From Betaproteobacteria bacterium RIFCSPLOWO2_12_FULL_68_20 (GTDB lineage: Bacteria > Pseudomonadota > Gammaproteobacteria > Burkholderiales > SG8-39), in contig MERQ01000064.1 in the NCBI GenBank assembly GCA_001770655.1, positions 1 to 55,756 on the forward strand: a DNA stretch of 55,756 nt, written 5' to 3'. A program made the translations under genes and the position numbers. Positions 8,906 to 17,878 of this stretch are shown one piece after another. A model generated the notes under the pieces. That model made no database searches and was not told the DNA's origin. It saw nothing but the letters and a program-made list of their open reading frames with translations. Numbering within the stretch: the first letter of the stretch is position 1; each line of letters starts with the position of its first letter.

Positions 8906-9183
8906 TCGCGCGCGAGCCTGCCGTTCTCGATCACCGCGCGGCCGCGCGCGCCGTCGCGCTCCCACTCGGCCTCGACCCGCAGCTCGGGAAATTCCGCCGA
9001 CGTCTCGACGAACGCGTGGAACGGAATTCCCCGTTTCGGCTCGAAGCGGTACTCGAGCACGCCGGCGGCGTGGTGCTCGGTGTAGTCCTCGGCGTCGATG
9101 TCGCGCACCATCAGCCAGCGCAGGCGCTCGCGGAAGTCTTGCAGCCGCCCTGCGCCGGTAACGCGAACGACCGCGGTGAACAC
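8902..9183 (-). CDS. Small protein of unknown function
   Basis: 93 aa, probable GTG start (GTG TTC ACC GCG), 7 bp after the dodecin stop and overlapping the hydrolase start by 4 bp. The sequence alternates charged and hydrophobic residues (RLQDFRERLRWLMVRDID, then LEYRFEPKRGIPFHAFVET), compatible with a small alpha/beta soluble fold. There is no signal peptide or membrane segment. I do not recognise the family. Tight packing on both sides supports a real gene. Confidence 0.65.
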   Translation of the reverse strand: MFTAVVRVTGAGRLQDFRERLRWLMVRDIDAEDYTEHHAAGVLEYRFEPKRGIPFHAFVETSAEFPELRVEAEWERDGARGRAVIENGRLARE

Positions 9184-9190
9184 CGCGGGT

Positions 9191-9412
9191 TCAGCCCCCG
9201 TACTTGAAGGAGAGCGCGAGCCGCGCGCGGAACTGCACCACTTTGCCGCCCTCGACCTTCACGTCGAGCTTGGTGACCTCGGCGATGCGCAGGTCGCGCA
9301 GGGATTTCGCCGCGGTCTTCACGGCGATGCGCGCCGCGTCCTCCCACGAATTGGGGCTCGTGCCGATGACGTCGGTCACCCGGTACACCGCGCTTGCGCC
9401 TTTCTTGGCCAT
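9191..9412 (-). CDS. Dodecin flavin-binding protein
   Basis: 73-aa dodecin, which assembles as a dodecamer that stores flavin (FMN/riboflavin) and limits its photoreactivity. Family features: VYRVTDVIGTSPNSWEDAA with the conserved tryptophan that stacks on the isoalloxazine ring, KSLRDLRIAEVTKLDV, and VQFRARLALSFKY. ATG 9412 was chosen over a longer frame (to 9457) because AAGGAGG lies 8 nt upstream. A TAGAAT at 9456-9461, overlapping the comEC stop, could be the -10 for this operon. Confidence 0.92.
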   Translation of the reverse strand: MAKKGASAVYRVTDVIGTSPNSWEDAARIAVKTAAKSLRDLRIAEVTKLDVKVEGGKVVQFRARLALSFKYGG

Positions 9413-9458
9413 GACTCGCTCCTCCTTCGGTATCCGCGGACGATCCCGCCGGGCCATT

Positions 9459-11792
9459 CTATACGGGCGGCACGGCGCGCCAATAGCGCGCGCGCAGGCT
9501 GCGCTCGGCGTGCGCCTCCACCCGCGACGGCGCGAGGCGCACCGTCACCGCCCCGTCGAGGTCGGTGCGCAGGATCGCGGTCCCGGCCAGGCGGTAGCGC
9601 TCGAGCACCTCGGGGCGCGGATGGCCGAAGCGGTTGCGATAGCCGGCGGACACCACGGCCCAGCGCGCAGTGACGGCGGCGACGAACTCGGGGCTCGAGG
9701 AGCTGCGGCTGCCGTGATGCGGCACCAGGACGACGTTCGCCTTCAGGCTCGCGCCGCCGCGCTCGAGGAGCGCGGCCTCGGCGGCCCGCTCGATGTCGCC
9801 GGCGAGCAGCATCGAGCCGCCCGGCGCGGCCACGCGCAGCACGCAGCTCAGGTCGTTGCGGCGCTTGGACGCACCGGCCTCCTGCGCGGGATGAAGAAAC
9901 TCGAAGCGCACGCCGTCCCATTCCCATGCGGTGCCGCGCGCGCAGCGCGGCGTGGCGGGAGCGAACGCGTGCAGCGGGTGGCGCGCCGCGAGCGACGATG
10001 CGAGCGTGTCCACCTCGAAATTTTCGAGCACGCTTCGGGCGCCCCCGATGTGGTCCGATGCGTCGTGGCTGAGCACCATCGCGTCCAGCCGCGCCAGCCC
10101 GACCGAGCGCAGGTAGGGAACGACGATCCGCGCGCCGCTGTCCGATTCGGCGCCGAACGCGGGGCCCGCGTCGAACAGCAGCGCCCTGCTCGAGGTACGC
10201 ACCAGCACCGCGAGACCCTGCCCGACGTCGAGCGCGGTGATCCACGCCTCGCCCCGCCCGGGGGCGGCCGGCGGCAGGGCGAGCGCCGGGGCGAGCAGCG
10301 CGAGCCCGCTCGCGCGCCACGGCACGCCGCGCGGCGCGAGCAGCCAGGTGATCCCGGCGAGCGCGAGCATGACGCTCCACAGCGGCGGCACGTGCTGCTG
10401 CCAGAGTGCGCCGGGCAGCGACGCGCACCACTCGAGGAACTCGAGCAGCCGCTCGACCAGCCAGGCGGCGAGCTCGAGCGGCGCATCGAAGGGCACCGCC
10501 GCCGCGAGGAGGGCGAGCGGCGTCACCACCGCCGAGACGAGCGGGATCGCGATCGCGTTGGCGAGCGGCCCCGCGACCGACGCCTGGCCGAAGAGCAGCA
10601 GCGCGGCGGGCGCGAGCCCGACCGTGATCGCCCACTGCACGCGCCCCCATTGCGCGAGGCGCGGTGGGCGCGCGGTCCAGCCGGCCTCGGTGTAGAAGAT
10701 GAGCGCCACCGCGCCGAAGGAGAGCCAGAGCCCCGGCGCGAGCGGCGCCCAGGGATCAGCCGCCACCACGGCGGCGAGCGCCAGCGCGAGCGCGCGCGCC
10801 GGCAACGCGATCCGTCCCGACCAGAGCGCAGCCGCGACCACCGTCACCATGTAGAAGGTGCGCTGCGCCGGCACCGCGAAGCCGGCGAGCAGCGTGTAGC
10901 CGAGCGCGGCGGCGATGGCTGTCGCGGCGGCCGCCTTGCGCGCGGGCAGCGCGAGCGTGAGCCGCGGAACCCGCCGCCACAGCGCCGCCGCGAGCCACGC
11001 GGCGAGGCCCGACACGAGCGTCACGTGCAACCCGGAGATGCTCATGAGATGGGTGACGCCGGTGGTCTGGAACAGCCGCCACTCCTCGTTCGAGATCGCG
11101 CGCTGGTCGCCCACCGCGAGCGCCGCGAGCACCCCGGCGGCCGGCGTCGCGCCGAGCGTGCGCAGGAACCTGTCGCGCACCGACTCGCGCGCCTGCTCGA
11201 CGCGGTCGAGAAGCGAGTTGCGCTCGCCGAGCTTCCTCGCCTCGCCGCGGGCCCGCACGTAGCCGGTGGCGCCGATGCCGCGCTCGAGCAGCCACGCCTC
11301 GTAGTCGAAGCCGTGGGGGTTGAGGTTGCCGTGCGGCCGGCGCAGCCGCACGGTGAACAGCCAGCGCTCCCCGGGATGCACGGCGCCCGACAGAATCGCG
11401 GGATCTTCCTCGTCGGAGAACGCGCGGTACCAGGCGAGCCGCACCCGCGACGGCAGCCGCTCGCCGCCTTCGGCCGACTCGATGTCGAATTCGAAGCGCA
11501 CGCTGCGCTCGCCCGCGCCGGGCAGGCTCGCGACCACGCCGACCACGTCGAGGTCGCGCCCCTCGAGCCCGGGCGCGAGCCAATCGGCCATGCGCAGGTG
11601 CGCCAGCGCAGCGGCCCACAAGAAACCGGCGGCGAGCGCAGCCGCGGGCGCGAATCGCCGCGCCAGCGCCGGTTTCCAGAACGCAGCCGCGGCGCCGGCG
11701 GGAATGAGAAGGAGCCACGCCGGCGCGGGGAGCGCTGCCTGGAGCTGCAGCAGCAGCACCCCGGCCGCGAACGCAAGCGCCGCGAGCGTCAT
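9459..11792 (-). CDS. comEC: ComEC/Rec2 DNA-uptake channel protein
   Basis: 777-aa inner-membrane protein that carries single-stranded DNA into the cytoplasm during transformation. Order: N-terminal helices and DUF4131-like part, the competence domain with TTGVTHLMSISGLHVTLVSG and many helices, and a C-terminal metallo-beta-lactamase-like domain (ALDVGQGLAVLV, LSHDASDHIGG, LVPHHGSRSSSSPEF). The HxHxDH motif is reduced to SHDASDH, as in many ComEC proteins, so nuclease activity is uncertain. Length is typical. No other competence gene is nearby. Divergent from the DUF2062 gene. Confidence 0.92.
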   Translation of the reverse strand: MTLAALAFAAGVLLLQLQAALPAPAWLLLIPAGAAAAFWKPALARRFAPAAALAAGFLWAAALAHLRMADWLAPGLEGRDLDVVGVVASLPGAGERSVRFEFDIESAEGGERLPSRVRLAWYRAFSDEEDPAILSGAVHPGERWLFTVRLRRPHGNLNPHGFDYEAWLLERGIGATGYVRARGEARKLGERNSLLDRVEQARESVRDRFLRTLGATPAAGVLAALAVGDQRAISNEEWRLFQTTGVTHLMSISGLHVTLVSGLAAWLAAALWRRVPRLTLALPARKAAAATAIAAALGYTLLAGFAVPAQRTFYMVTVVAAALWSGRIALPARALALALAAVVAADPWAPLAPGLWLSFGAVALIFYTEAGWTARPPRLAQWGRVQWAITVGLAPAALLLFGQASVAGPLANAIAIPLVSAVVTPLALLAAAVPFDAPLELAAWLVERLLEFLEWCASLPGALWQQHVPPLWSVMLALAGITWLLAPRGVPWRASGLALLAPALALPPAAPGRGEAWITALDVGQGLAVLVRTSSRALLFDAGPAFGAESDSGARIVVPYLRSVGLARLDAMVLSHDASDHIGGARSVLENFEVDTLASSLAARHPLHAFAPATPRCARGTAWEWDGVRFEFLHPAQEAGASKRRNDLSCVLRVAAPGGSMLLAGDIERAAEAALLERGGASLKANVVLVPHHGSRSSSSPEFVAAVTARWAVVSAGYRNRFGHPRPEVLERYRLAGTAILRTDLDGAVTVRLAPSRVEAHAERSLRARYWRAVPPV

Positions 11793-11828
11793 CTACAATG
11801 CAACGCGCGTGCCTTTCCCCGGCTGACC

Positions 11829-12383
11829 GTGCCGCGCAAATTCTTCCGCAAGTACCTGCCCGACGCGCACAGCGTGCGCTCGCACCGCCTGGTCGCGAAG
11901 TTCGGCGCGTGGCTGCACCATCCGAACCTGTGGCACCTCAACCGCGACTCGGTCGCCGGCGCGGTGGCGGTGGGGCTGTTCGCCGGCCTGGTGCCGGGTC
12001 CGCTGCAGATGCTCGCCGCGCTCATCCTGGTGGTGATCTGGAAGAAGAACCTGCCGGTGGCGCTGATCGTGACCTTCTACACCAACCCCTTCACCATCGT
12101 GCCGCTGTACGTCCTCGCCTACGAGTACGGCAAGCTGCTGCTCGGCGGAAATCGGTATGCCGCGGCGATCCAGCCGTTCCATACCGACTGGTCGGACCTC
12201 GTCCACTCGATGCGCGCGCTGCTCGACTGGTCGCTCGCGCTCGGCAAGCCGCTCGCGGTGGGGCTGCCTGCGCTCGCGGTGACGCTCGCGGTGATCGGCT
12301 ATTTCGCGGTGCTGCTCGCTTGGCGCGCCTACGTCACGCTCGCCTGGCGGGCGCGCAGGAAGCGCCGCATGCGGAAATCGTGA
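11829..12383 (+). CDS. DUF2062 membrane protein
   Basis: 184 aa. The family signature is present: RDSVAGAVAVGLFAGLVPGP, then LPVALIVTFYTNPFTIVPLY, and a last helix before a basic tail (WRARRKRRMRKS). About three membrane segments. Function unknown. A GTG start at 11829 (GTG CCG CGC) gives the usual N-terminus; no ATG is available in frame. A TACAAT hexamer at 11794-11799 is a possible -10. It ends 7 bp from the convergent antiporter gene. Confidence 0.8.
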   Translation: MPRKFFRKYLPDAHSVRSHRLVAKFGAWLHHPNLWHLNRDSVAGAVAVGLFAGLVPGPLQMLAALILVVIWKKNLPVALIVTFYTNPFTIVPLYVLAYEYGKLLLGGNRYAAAIQPFHTDWSDLVHSMRALLDWSLALGKPLAVGLPALAVTLAVIGYFAVLLAWRAYVTLAWRARRKRRMRKS

Positions 12384-12390
12384 GCAAGGG

Positions 12391-13950
12391 CTACAGCCGC
12401 GATTCCTCGTAGTCCAGCTGCTCCTCCAGCTCGTGAAGGACGTCGTCGCTGATCTCACCCTCGCGCCAAAGCCGGATGAGCTCCGTGCGTTCCGCGCGCA
12501 CTGCCGCTAGCCGCAGGCCCCTCGCGAACGCGAACTCGCTTTTCGGCTCGGCAGCCTGGGGACTTGCCGTCGCCATGCGGTCGGCGAATTCCGCACGGAC
12601 GCGCGCGGCAAGCTCTCCGGACACGTCCTGCGCGCGCGCCTCGTCGTCGATCGCGTCGAGCGCGGCCCGGCCCATCGCCAGCCGCGCGCGCCGGTGCTCC
12701 TCCTGCGGTCCCGGATCCGATCCGACCTTCAGCCAGCGGATCAGCGGCGCGAGCGTCAGGCCCTGCAGCACCAGCGTCGCCGCGATCACGACGAAGGTGA
12801 GGAACACGATCAGATCGCGAAACGGGAACGCCCCGCCGCCCGGGAGCGACACCGGAAGCGCCAGCGCGGCGGCGAGCGACACGATGCCGCGCATTCCGGA
12901 CCAGCCCATGATGAAGGCCTCGCCGGGCCGCGGCGCAGAGCCGGAACCGCGCCGCCGGGCGCTCAGCAGCCACGGCCCGTACACGGCAGGGTAGACGCAG
13001 GCGAATCGCACCACGATCGCCACCAGGCTGATCCCGAGCGAGTAGCTCACCAGCTCGCGCGCGGAATACTCGGTCAGGCGAGCCACGATGCCGGAGAGCT
13101 GCGTGCCGATGAGGACGAAGATCAAGCTGTTCAGCATGAAGACGAGGATGTTCCACGCCGAGCGCGCGATGATGCGCATCTCCGCGGAGACGAGCGAGGG
13201 CGAATGGCGCCCGCGCAAAAGGCCCGCCGATACCACCGCGAGCACCCCCGACACGTCCAGGGATTCCGCAAGCACGTACGCGGCGTACGGCGCGGAGAGC
13301 GAGACGAGCACCTCGGTGAACGCGTCCCCCAGGTGCCGGTGCACTGCGACGAACACCCATCCGAGCGCCAATCCGACGGCGATCCCCCCGGCGGCGATCA
13401 GCAAGAACTCCGCGCCGGCGTCGAGGATGGAGAACGCGCCCGAGAGCACGGCGGCCACCGCGAACTTGTAGAGCACGAGGCCGGAAGCGTCGTTCACCAG
13501 GCTCTCGCCTTCGAGCACCGTGACGATGCGCCGCGGCATGTTGAGCCGCGATAGGATCGCCGTCGCCGCCACCGCGTCGGGAGGCGAGACGATGGCGCCG
13601 AACACGAACGCGGCCGCCCAGGGGACGTCCGGATCGAGCAGCTTCAGAGTCGCCCCGACGACGACCGTCGTGGCGATGACCAGGCCGACCGCCAGCAGCC
13701 CGATCGGGCGCAGATTGGCGCTGAAGTCGCGCCACGACGTGAGCAGCGCCGCCTGGTACAGGATCGGCGGGAGCACCAGCACCAGCAGGAGCTGCGGGTC
13801 GAAATGGAGCTGTGGAAGCCCCGGGATGAGCCCGAGCGCGCCGCCGCCGAGCACCAGCGCGATCGGATACGGGATGCCGATGCGGCGCGACAGCCAGCCG
13901 AGCGCGACCGCGCACAACAACAGGAATACGACGATCTGTACGACATGCAT
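12391..13950 (-). CDS. CPA1-family Na+/H+ antiporter
   Basis: 519-aa inner-membrane monovalent cation/proton antiporter. About 12 helices, with the ion-binding motif FGAIVSPPDAVAATAIL (D125) and EGESLVNDASGLV (N153-D154), then MGWSGMRGIVSLAAALALP. A cytosolic tail of about 110 mostly charged residues follows. Likely role is pH and sodium homeostasis. It lies 18 bp downstream of lolD on the same strand and may be co-transcribed with lolCD. Confidence 0.9.
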   Translation of the reverse strand: MHVVQIVVFLLLCAVALGWLSRRIGIPYPIALVLGGGALGLIPGLPQLHFDPQLLLVLVLPPILYQAALLTSWRDFSANLRPIGLLAVGLVIATTVVVGATLKLLDPDVPWAAAFVFGAIVSPPDAVAATAILSRLNMPRRIVTVLEGESLVNDASGLVLYKFAVAAVLSGAFSILDAGAEFLLIAAGGIAVGLALGWVFVAVHRHLGDAFTEVLVSLSAPYAAYVLAESLDVSGVLAVVSAGLLRGRHSPSLVSAEMRIIARSAWNILVFMLNSLIFVLIGTQLSGIVARLTEYSARELVSYSLGISLVAIVVRFACVYPAVYGPWLLSARRRGSGSAPRPGEAFIMGWSGMRGIVSLAAALALPVSLPGGGAFPFRDLIVFLTFVVIAATLVLQGLTLAPLIRWLKVGSDPGPQEEHRRARLAMGRAALDAIDDEARAQDVSGELAARVRAEFADRMATASPQAAEPKSEFAFARGLRLAAVRAERTELIRLWREGEISDDVLHELEEQLDYEESRL

Positions 13951-13968
13951 GGCGCGACCCGCCGACGA

Positions 13969-14641
<673 letters not shown>

Positions 14642-14649
<8 letters not shown>

Positions 14650-15883
14650 AGCGCAGCGCCTCGGCCGGGTTGACACGCGAAGCGCGCCAGCTGGGATAGA
14701 GCGTCGCGGCAAGCGAGAGGACGAGCGAGACGACCGCGATGCCGATCACGTCCGGCGGCTGCACTTCGGAAGGCAGGTCGGGGATGAGGTACACGTCCTT
14801 CGCGAGGAACTTGAAGCCGAGCGCGTTCTCGAGCGCCGGCACCACGGTCTCGACATTGAGGCCCAGCGCGACGCCGCCCGCAACGCCGAGCAGCGTGCCG
14901 ACCACGCCGATCAGCGCTCCGTGCACGACGAAGATCTGCATGATCGATCCGGGCGAAGCCCCGAGCGTGCGCAGGATCGCGATATCGGCCTGCTTGTCGG
15001 TGACCAGCATCACCAAGGTGGAAACCACGTTGAACGCCGCCACCGCGATGATGAGCGTGAGGATGATGAACATCATGCGCTTCTCGATCTGCACCGCGCG
15101 GAACAGATTGGCGTGGCTGCGCGTCCAGTCCGAGGCGAATGCGTCAGGCCCGAGCTTCGCCAGGATCTCGCGCGCGACGCTGCGCGCGGCGAACAGGTCG
15201 TCGAGCTTCAGGCGCACGCCCGAGACGCGGCTGCCGAGCTGGTAGAGGCGCTGCGCGTCCTCGAGGTGCACGATCGCCAGGCCCGCGTCGGCCTCGTTGA
15301 ATCCTACGTTGAACGTGCCCGCGACGCTGAACTGCCTCAGCCTCGGGATGACTCCCGCGGGCGTGACCGTCCCCTGCGGCGCGATCAGCGCCAGCTTGTC
15401 GCCGGGCAGCACCCCGAGCGCGCGAGAGAGATCGGCGCCGAGCACGATGTTGTAGGCGCCTGCCGAAAGCGCGTCCAGCCTGCCGGAGACCATCTTGCTA
15501 CCGATGTCGGTGACCCGGTCCTCGACCTCGGGCAGCACGCCGCGCACCACCACGCCGCGCGCCCTGCCGCCGGCGGTGAGCATGCCTTGCGCCTGCACGA
15601 ACGGCGCCGCGGCGAGCACGCGCGGATGCTCCGTGGCGATACGCGCGACCGAGCGCCAGTCGGCGAGCGTGCCGCCCAGGCCGGTGATCTCGACGTGCGA
15701 GGCGACGCCGAGGATCCTCTCGCGCACCTCCTTCTGGAAGCCGTTCATCACCGACAACACCACGATCAGCACCGCCACGCCGAGCGCGATGCCGGCCATC
15801 GAAATGAGCGAGATGACGCTGATGAAGCGGTTGCGGCGCTTGGCGCGCGTGTAGCGCAGGCCCACGAGCAGTTCGTACCGCAC
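14642..15883 (-). CDS. lolC: Lipoprotein-releasing system membrane protein LolC/E
   Basis: 413-aa inner-membrane component of LolCDE. N-terminal helix [20 protein letters not shown], a periplasmic domain of about 200 residues, then three helices typical of the FtsX/MacB superfamily ([36 protein letters not shown]). One LolC/E-type gene precedes lolD and no second is present, so the complex may use a homodimer, as in bacteria with LolF. GTG start at 15883 (GTG CGG TAC GAA); TATTCT 9 nt upstream is a possible -10. lolA lies elsewhere in the window (48523). Confidence 0.93.
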
Positions 15884-15912
15884 GGTCGGGCGAGAATACT
15901 ACAATCGCCCGC

Positions 15913-16380
15913 GTGGACGCCGACACCGGAGCGATGCTCGCCCGACTGATCCGCAAGGAGCGTATCGCCCACCTCGGCACGCTGCGCGGCGGCTCGCCGC
16001 TCGTCTCGATGACGCTGTACCTGCCCGAAGCGGATTTCAGCGCGTTCCACGTGCACGTGAGCCGATTGGCGTGGCACACGCAGGACATGATCGCCCGGGC
16101 GCAGGTTGCGCTCTCGATCGCCGGGTCCGACGACGGCCGCGCCGATCCGTTCACGCTCGCGCGCGTCACGATCCGCGGCGAGGCGGCGCAGCTGCCTGGT
16201 CAAGGCGCCGAATTCGACCGCCTCAAGCGCGCGTGGCTCGCGCGCTTTCCCGAGCAGGCGATCAACTTCGAACTGGCCGATTTCTCCTTCTGGAGGATCG
16301 CGCCGCGCGACGCGCGCTTCGTCGCCGGATTCGGCCGCATCCACAACCTCTCCGCAGACGAGCTGAAAGGGATCCGCTGA
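15913..16380 (+). CDS. HugZ/pyridoxamine-phosphate-oxidase-like flavin-binding protein
   Basis: 155 aa split-barrel protein. The N-terminal part, LIRKERIAHLGTLRGGSPLVSMTLYL, matches the FMN-binding start of the PNPOx-like superfamily. VALSIAGSDDGRADPFTLARVTIRG and a C-terminal NFELADFSFWRIAPRDARFVAGFGR follow, the last typical of HugZ/HutZ-like heme-utilisation proteins. The exact substrate is not certain. Likely start GTG 15913, with TACAAT at 15900-15905, 7 nt upstream, and no Shine-Dalgarno. Stop and next start overlap (TGATG). Confidence 0.78.
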   Translation: MDADTGAMLARLIRKERIAHLGTLRGGSPLVSMTLYLPEADFSAFHVHVSRLAWHTQDMIARAQVALSIAGSDDGRADPFTLARVTIRGEAAQLPGQGAEFDRLKRAWLARFPEQAINFELADFSFWRIAPRDARFVAGFGRIHNLSADELKGIR

Positions 16381-16880
16381 TGGACGCACAGGAGCTGAAG
16401 GCGCTGCAGGCGCCGCTGAAGGACCGCTATCGCCAGGACCCGAACGCCGGCGTCGTCACGCTGCGCGCCCAGGGGCGCCTTGCCGAGGGCATCGCGTGCC
16501 GCGTCGAGACCGGCAGGGCGCTGGTCGAGGCGGGGTTGCACCCCGCTACCGGCGGGAGCGGGACGCAAGCCTGCTCCGGGGACATGCTGCTGGAAGCGCT
16601 CGTCGCATGCGCGGGCGTGACCCTGGGCGCGGTCGCCACCGCGCTCGGCATCGCGCTGCGCGACGCAAGAGTGCTCGCCGAGGGCGACCTCGATTTCCGC
16701 GGCACGCTCGGCGTGGCGAAGGACGCCCCGGTCGGCTTCCGCGACATCCGGCTGCGCTTCGAGCTCGAAGCCGATGCGCCCGAAGAGCAGCTGAAGAAGC
16801 TGGTCGAGCTTACCGAGCGCTACTGCGTGGTATTGCAGACGATCCGCAATTCGCCTCCGGTCACCGTCGTCGCGGCTTAG
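16380..16880 (+). CDS. OsmC-family protein
   Basis: 166 aa OsmC/Ohr-fold protein. The two conserved redox cysteines are present at C77 (ALVACAGVTLG) and C149 (TERYCVVLQTI), the arrangement used for thiol-dependent peroxide reduction. HPATGGSGTQACSGDMLLEAL is the family-typical lead-in to the first cysteine helix. Its ATG overlaps the preceding TGA, so it is co-translated with the HugZ-like gene, suggesting a joint stress or redox role (inference). Confidence 0.87.
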   Translation: MDAQELKALQAPLKDRYRQDPNAGVVTLRAQGRLAEGIACRVETGRALVEAGLHPATGGSGTQACSGDMLLEALVACAGVTLGAVATALGIALRDARVLAEGDLDFRGTLGVAKDAPVGFRDIRLRFELEADAPEEQLKKLVELTERYCVVLQTIRNSPPVTVVAA

Positions 16881-16881
16881 C

Positions 16882-17208
16882 CTATTTTTCCGGCTCGACC
16901 GGCACCAGCCGGTAGCCCTTGTCCTGCATGCAGAACTGCTCCAGCCGCGCCTCGACGAGGAGCGGGTCGGAGAACGGCGCGTAGGGCCGCACCACCACCG
17001 GCCGGCCCTGCCGGTCCTGCATCACCAGCGGCCCGAACGGATCGTGCCACCAGACGAATTCGTGCGAGCGCAGCCACGCCTCGCGCCGGCACGCCGCGAA
17101 ATCGCGCTCGAGCTCCCCGGGATCGGCGTCCTGCTTCACCCATTGCAGCGGCGTGCACGCGGCCACGAGCAGCACCGCCGCAGTCGTGATCGCCGCCGGA
17201 GATCGCAT
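16882..17208 (-). CDS. Small lipoprotein of unknown function
   Basis: 108 aa. Signal peptide MRSPAAITTAAVLLVAAC with a lipobox (V-A-A-C18). The mature part is rich in Trp, Arg and acidic residues (ELERDFAACRREAWLRSHE, WWHDPFGP) and ends KGYRLVPVEPEK. Two further cysteines (FAACRR, FCMQDKGY) could form a disulfide. Family not recognised. An alternative ATG at 17223 would add five residues. Convergent with the OsmC gene with 1 bp between them. Confidence 0.75.
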   Translation of the reverse strand: MRSPAAITTAAVLLVAACTPLQWVKQDADPGELERDFAACRREAWLRSHEFVWWHDPFGPLVMQDRQGRPVVVRPYAPFSDPLLVEARLEQFCMQDKGYRLVPVEPEK

Positions 17209-17239
17209 GCCATAATTTTGCATGACGCCGGCGGGTAGC

Positions 17240-17249
17240 CTGACCTGAC
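17240..17249 (+). repeat. 5-bp tandem duplication at the LysE 5' end
   Basis: CTGAC occurs twice in tandem. The ATG at 17222 reads M-T-P-A-G-S-L-T and then TGA at 17246. Removing one CTGAC copy joins this ATG in frame to the LysE coding sequence (M-T-P-A-G-S-L-T-L-F-L-K-G). The duplication therefore explains the frame break. Confidence 0.75.
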
Positions 17250-17856
17250 GCTTTTCCTCAAGGGCCTCGCGTTCGGCTTCGTGCTCGCCGCGACCGTCGG
17301 GCCGATGTGGGTGCTGTGCTTTCGCCGCAGCATCGCGCAGGGCGCGCTCGCCGGGTTCGTCTCCGGCATGGGGATCGCCGTCGCCGACGGGCTGTACGGC
17401 GCGGTCGCCGCGTTCGGGCTCACCGCGGTCTCGGGTTTCCTTCTCGATCATCAGCTTTGGATCGGGATCTTCGGCGGCGCGTTCCTCGTCTACCTGGGCG
17501 TAAGGACGCTGCTTGCGAAGCCGGCGTCGCTGCACGGCGCACCGGGCAGCGACCCCGGGCTCGCCGCGGGATTCCTGTCGACGCTCGGGCTGACCCTCGC
17601 CAACCCGCCGACGATCCTCGCCTTCGCGGCGATCTTCGCCGCGCTCGGCCTCGCCTCGGGCGCCGACTACGCCGCGGCCGGCCTCGTCGTGCTCGGGGTG
17701 TTTCTCGGCTCGGCGGCCTGGTGGACGATCCTCGCCGCCGGCGCCGGCCGGCTGCGCGCGCGGCTGCAAGCGCGCCTCGCGCGGGCGATCAACCTGGTCT
17801 CGGGGACGACCATCCTCGGCTTCGCGCTGTGGCAGCTCGCCCGGCTTTTCCGGTAG
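17245..17856 (+). CDS. LysE/RhtB-family amino-acid exporter, 5' end out of frame with its ATG
   Basis: Inner-membrane amino-acid exporter. The family N-terminus LTLFLKGLAFGFVLAATVGP is in frame but has no normal start: upstream TAG at 17236 and first usable codon CTG at 17245. GTG at 17281 would delete most of the first helix. The ATG at 17222, with CATAAT 5 nt upstream, is out of frame because of the CTGAC duplication. The rest is intact, about 204 aa with six predicted helices and the usual GLTLANPPTILAFAAIFAAL. Either the gene starts at CTG, or the duplication is a real inactivating or switchable mutation, or it is an assembly error. Confidence 0.75.
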   Translation: MTLFLKGLAFGFVLAATVGPMWVLCFRRSIAQGALAGFVSGMGIAVADGLYGAVAAFGLTAVSGFLLDHQLWIGIFGGAFLVYLGVRTLLAKPASLHGAPGSDPGLAAGFLSTLGLTLANPPTILAFAAIFAALGLASGADYAAAGLVVLGVFLGSAAWWTILAAGAGRLRARLQARLARAINLVSGTTILGFALWQLARLFR

Positions 17857-17878
17857 AGTGCCTACTGGACAAACATTC

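Noticed and set aside
9204-11828. In-frame upstream extension of the DUF2062 gene
   Set aside because: It is antisense to comEC and low in complexity; the family N-terminus begins at GTG 11829.
17281-17856. GTG 17281 as LysE start
   Set aside because: It would delete most of the conserved first helix (LFLKGLAFGF).
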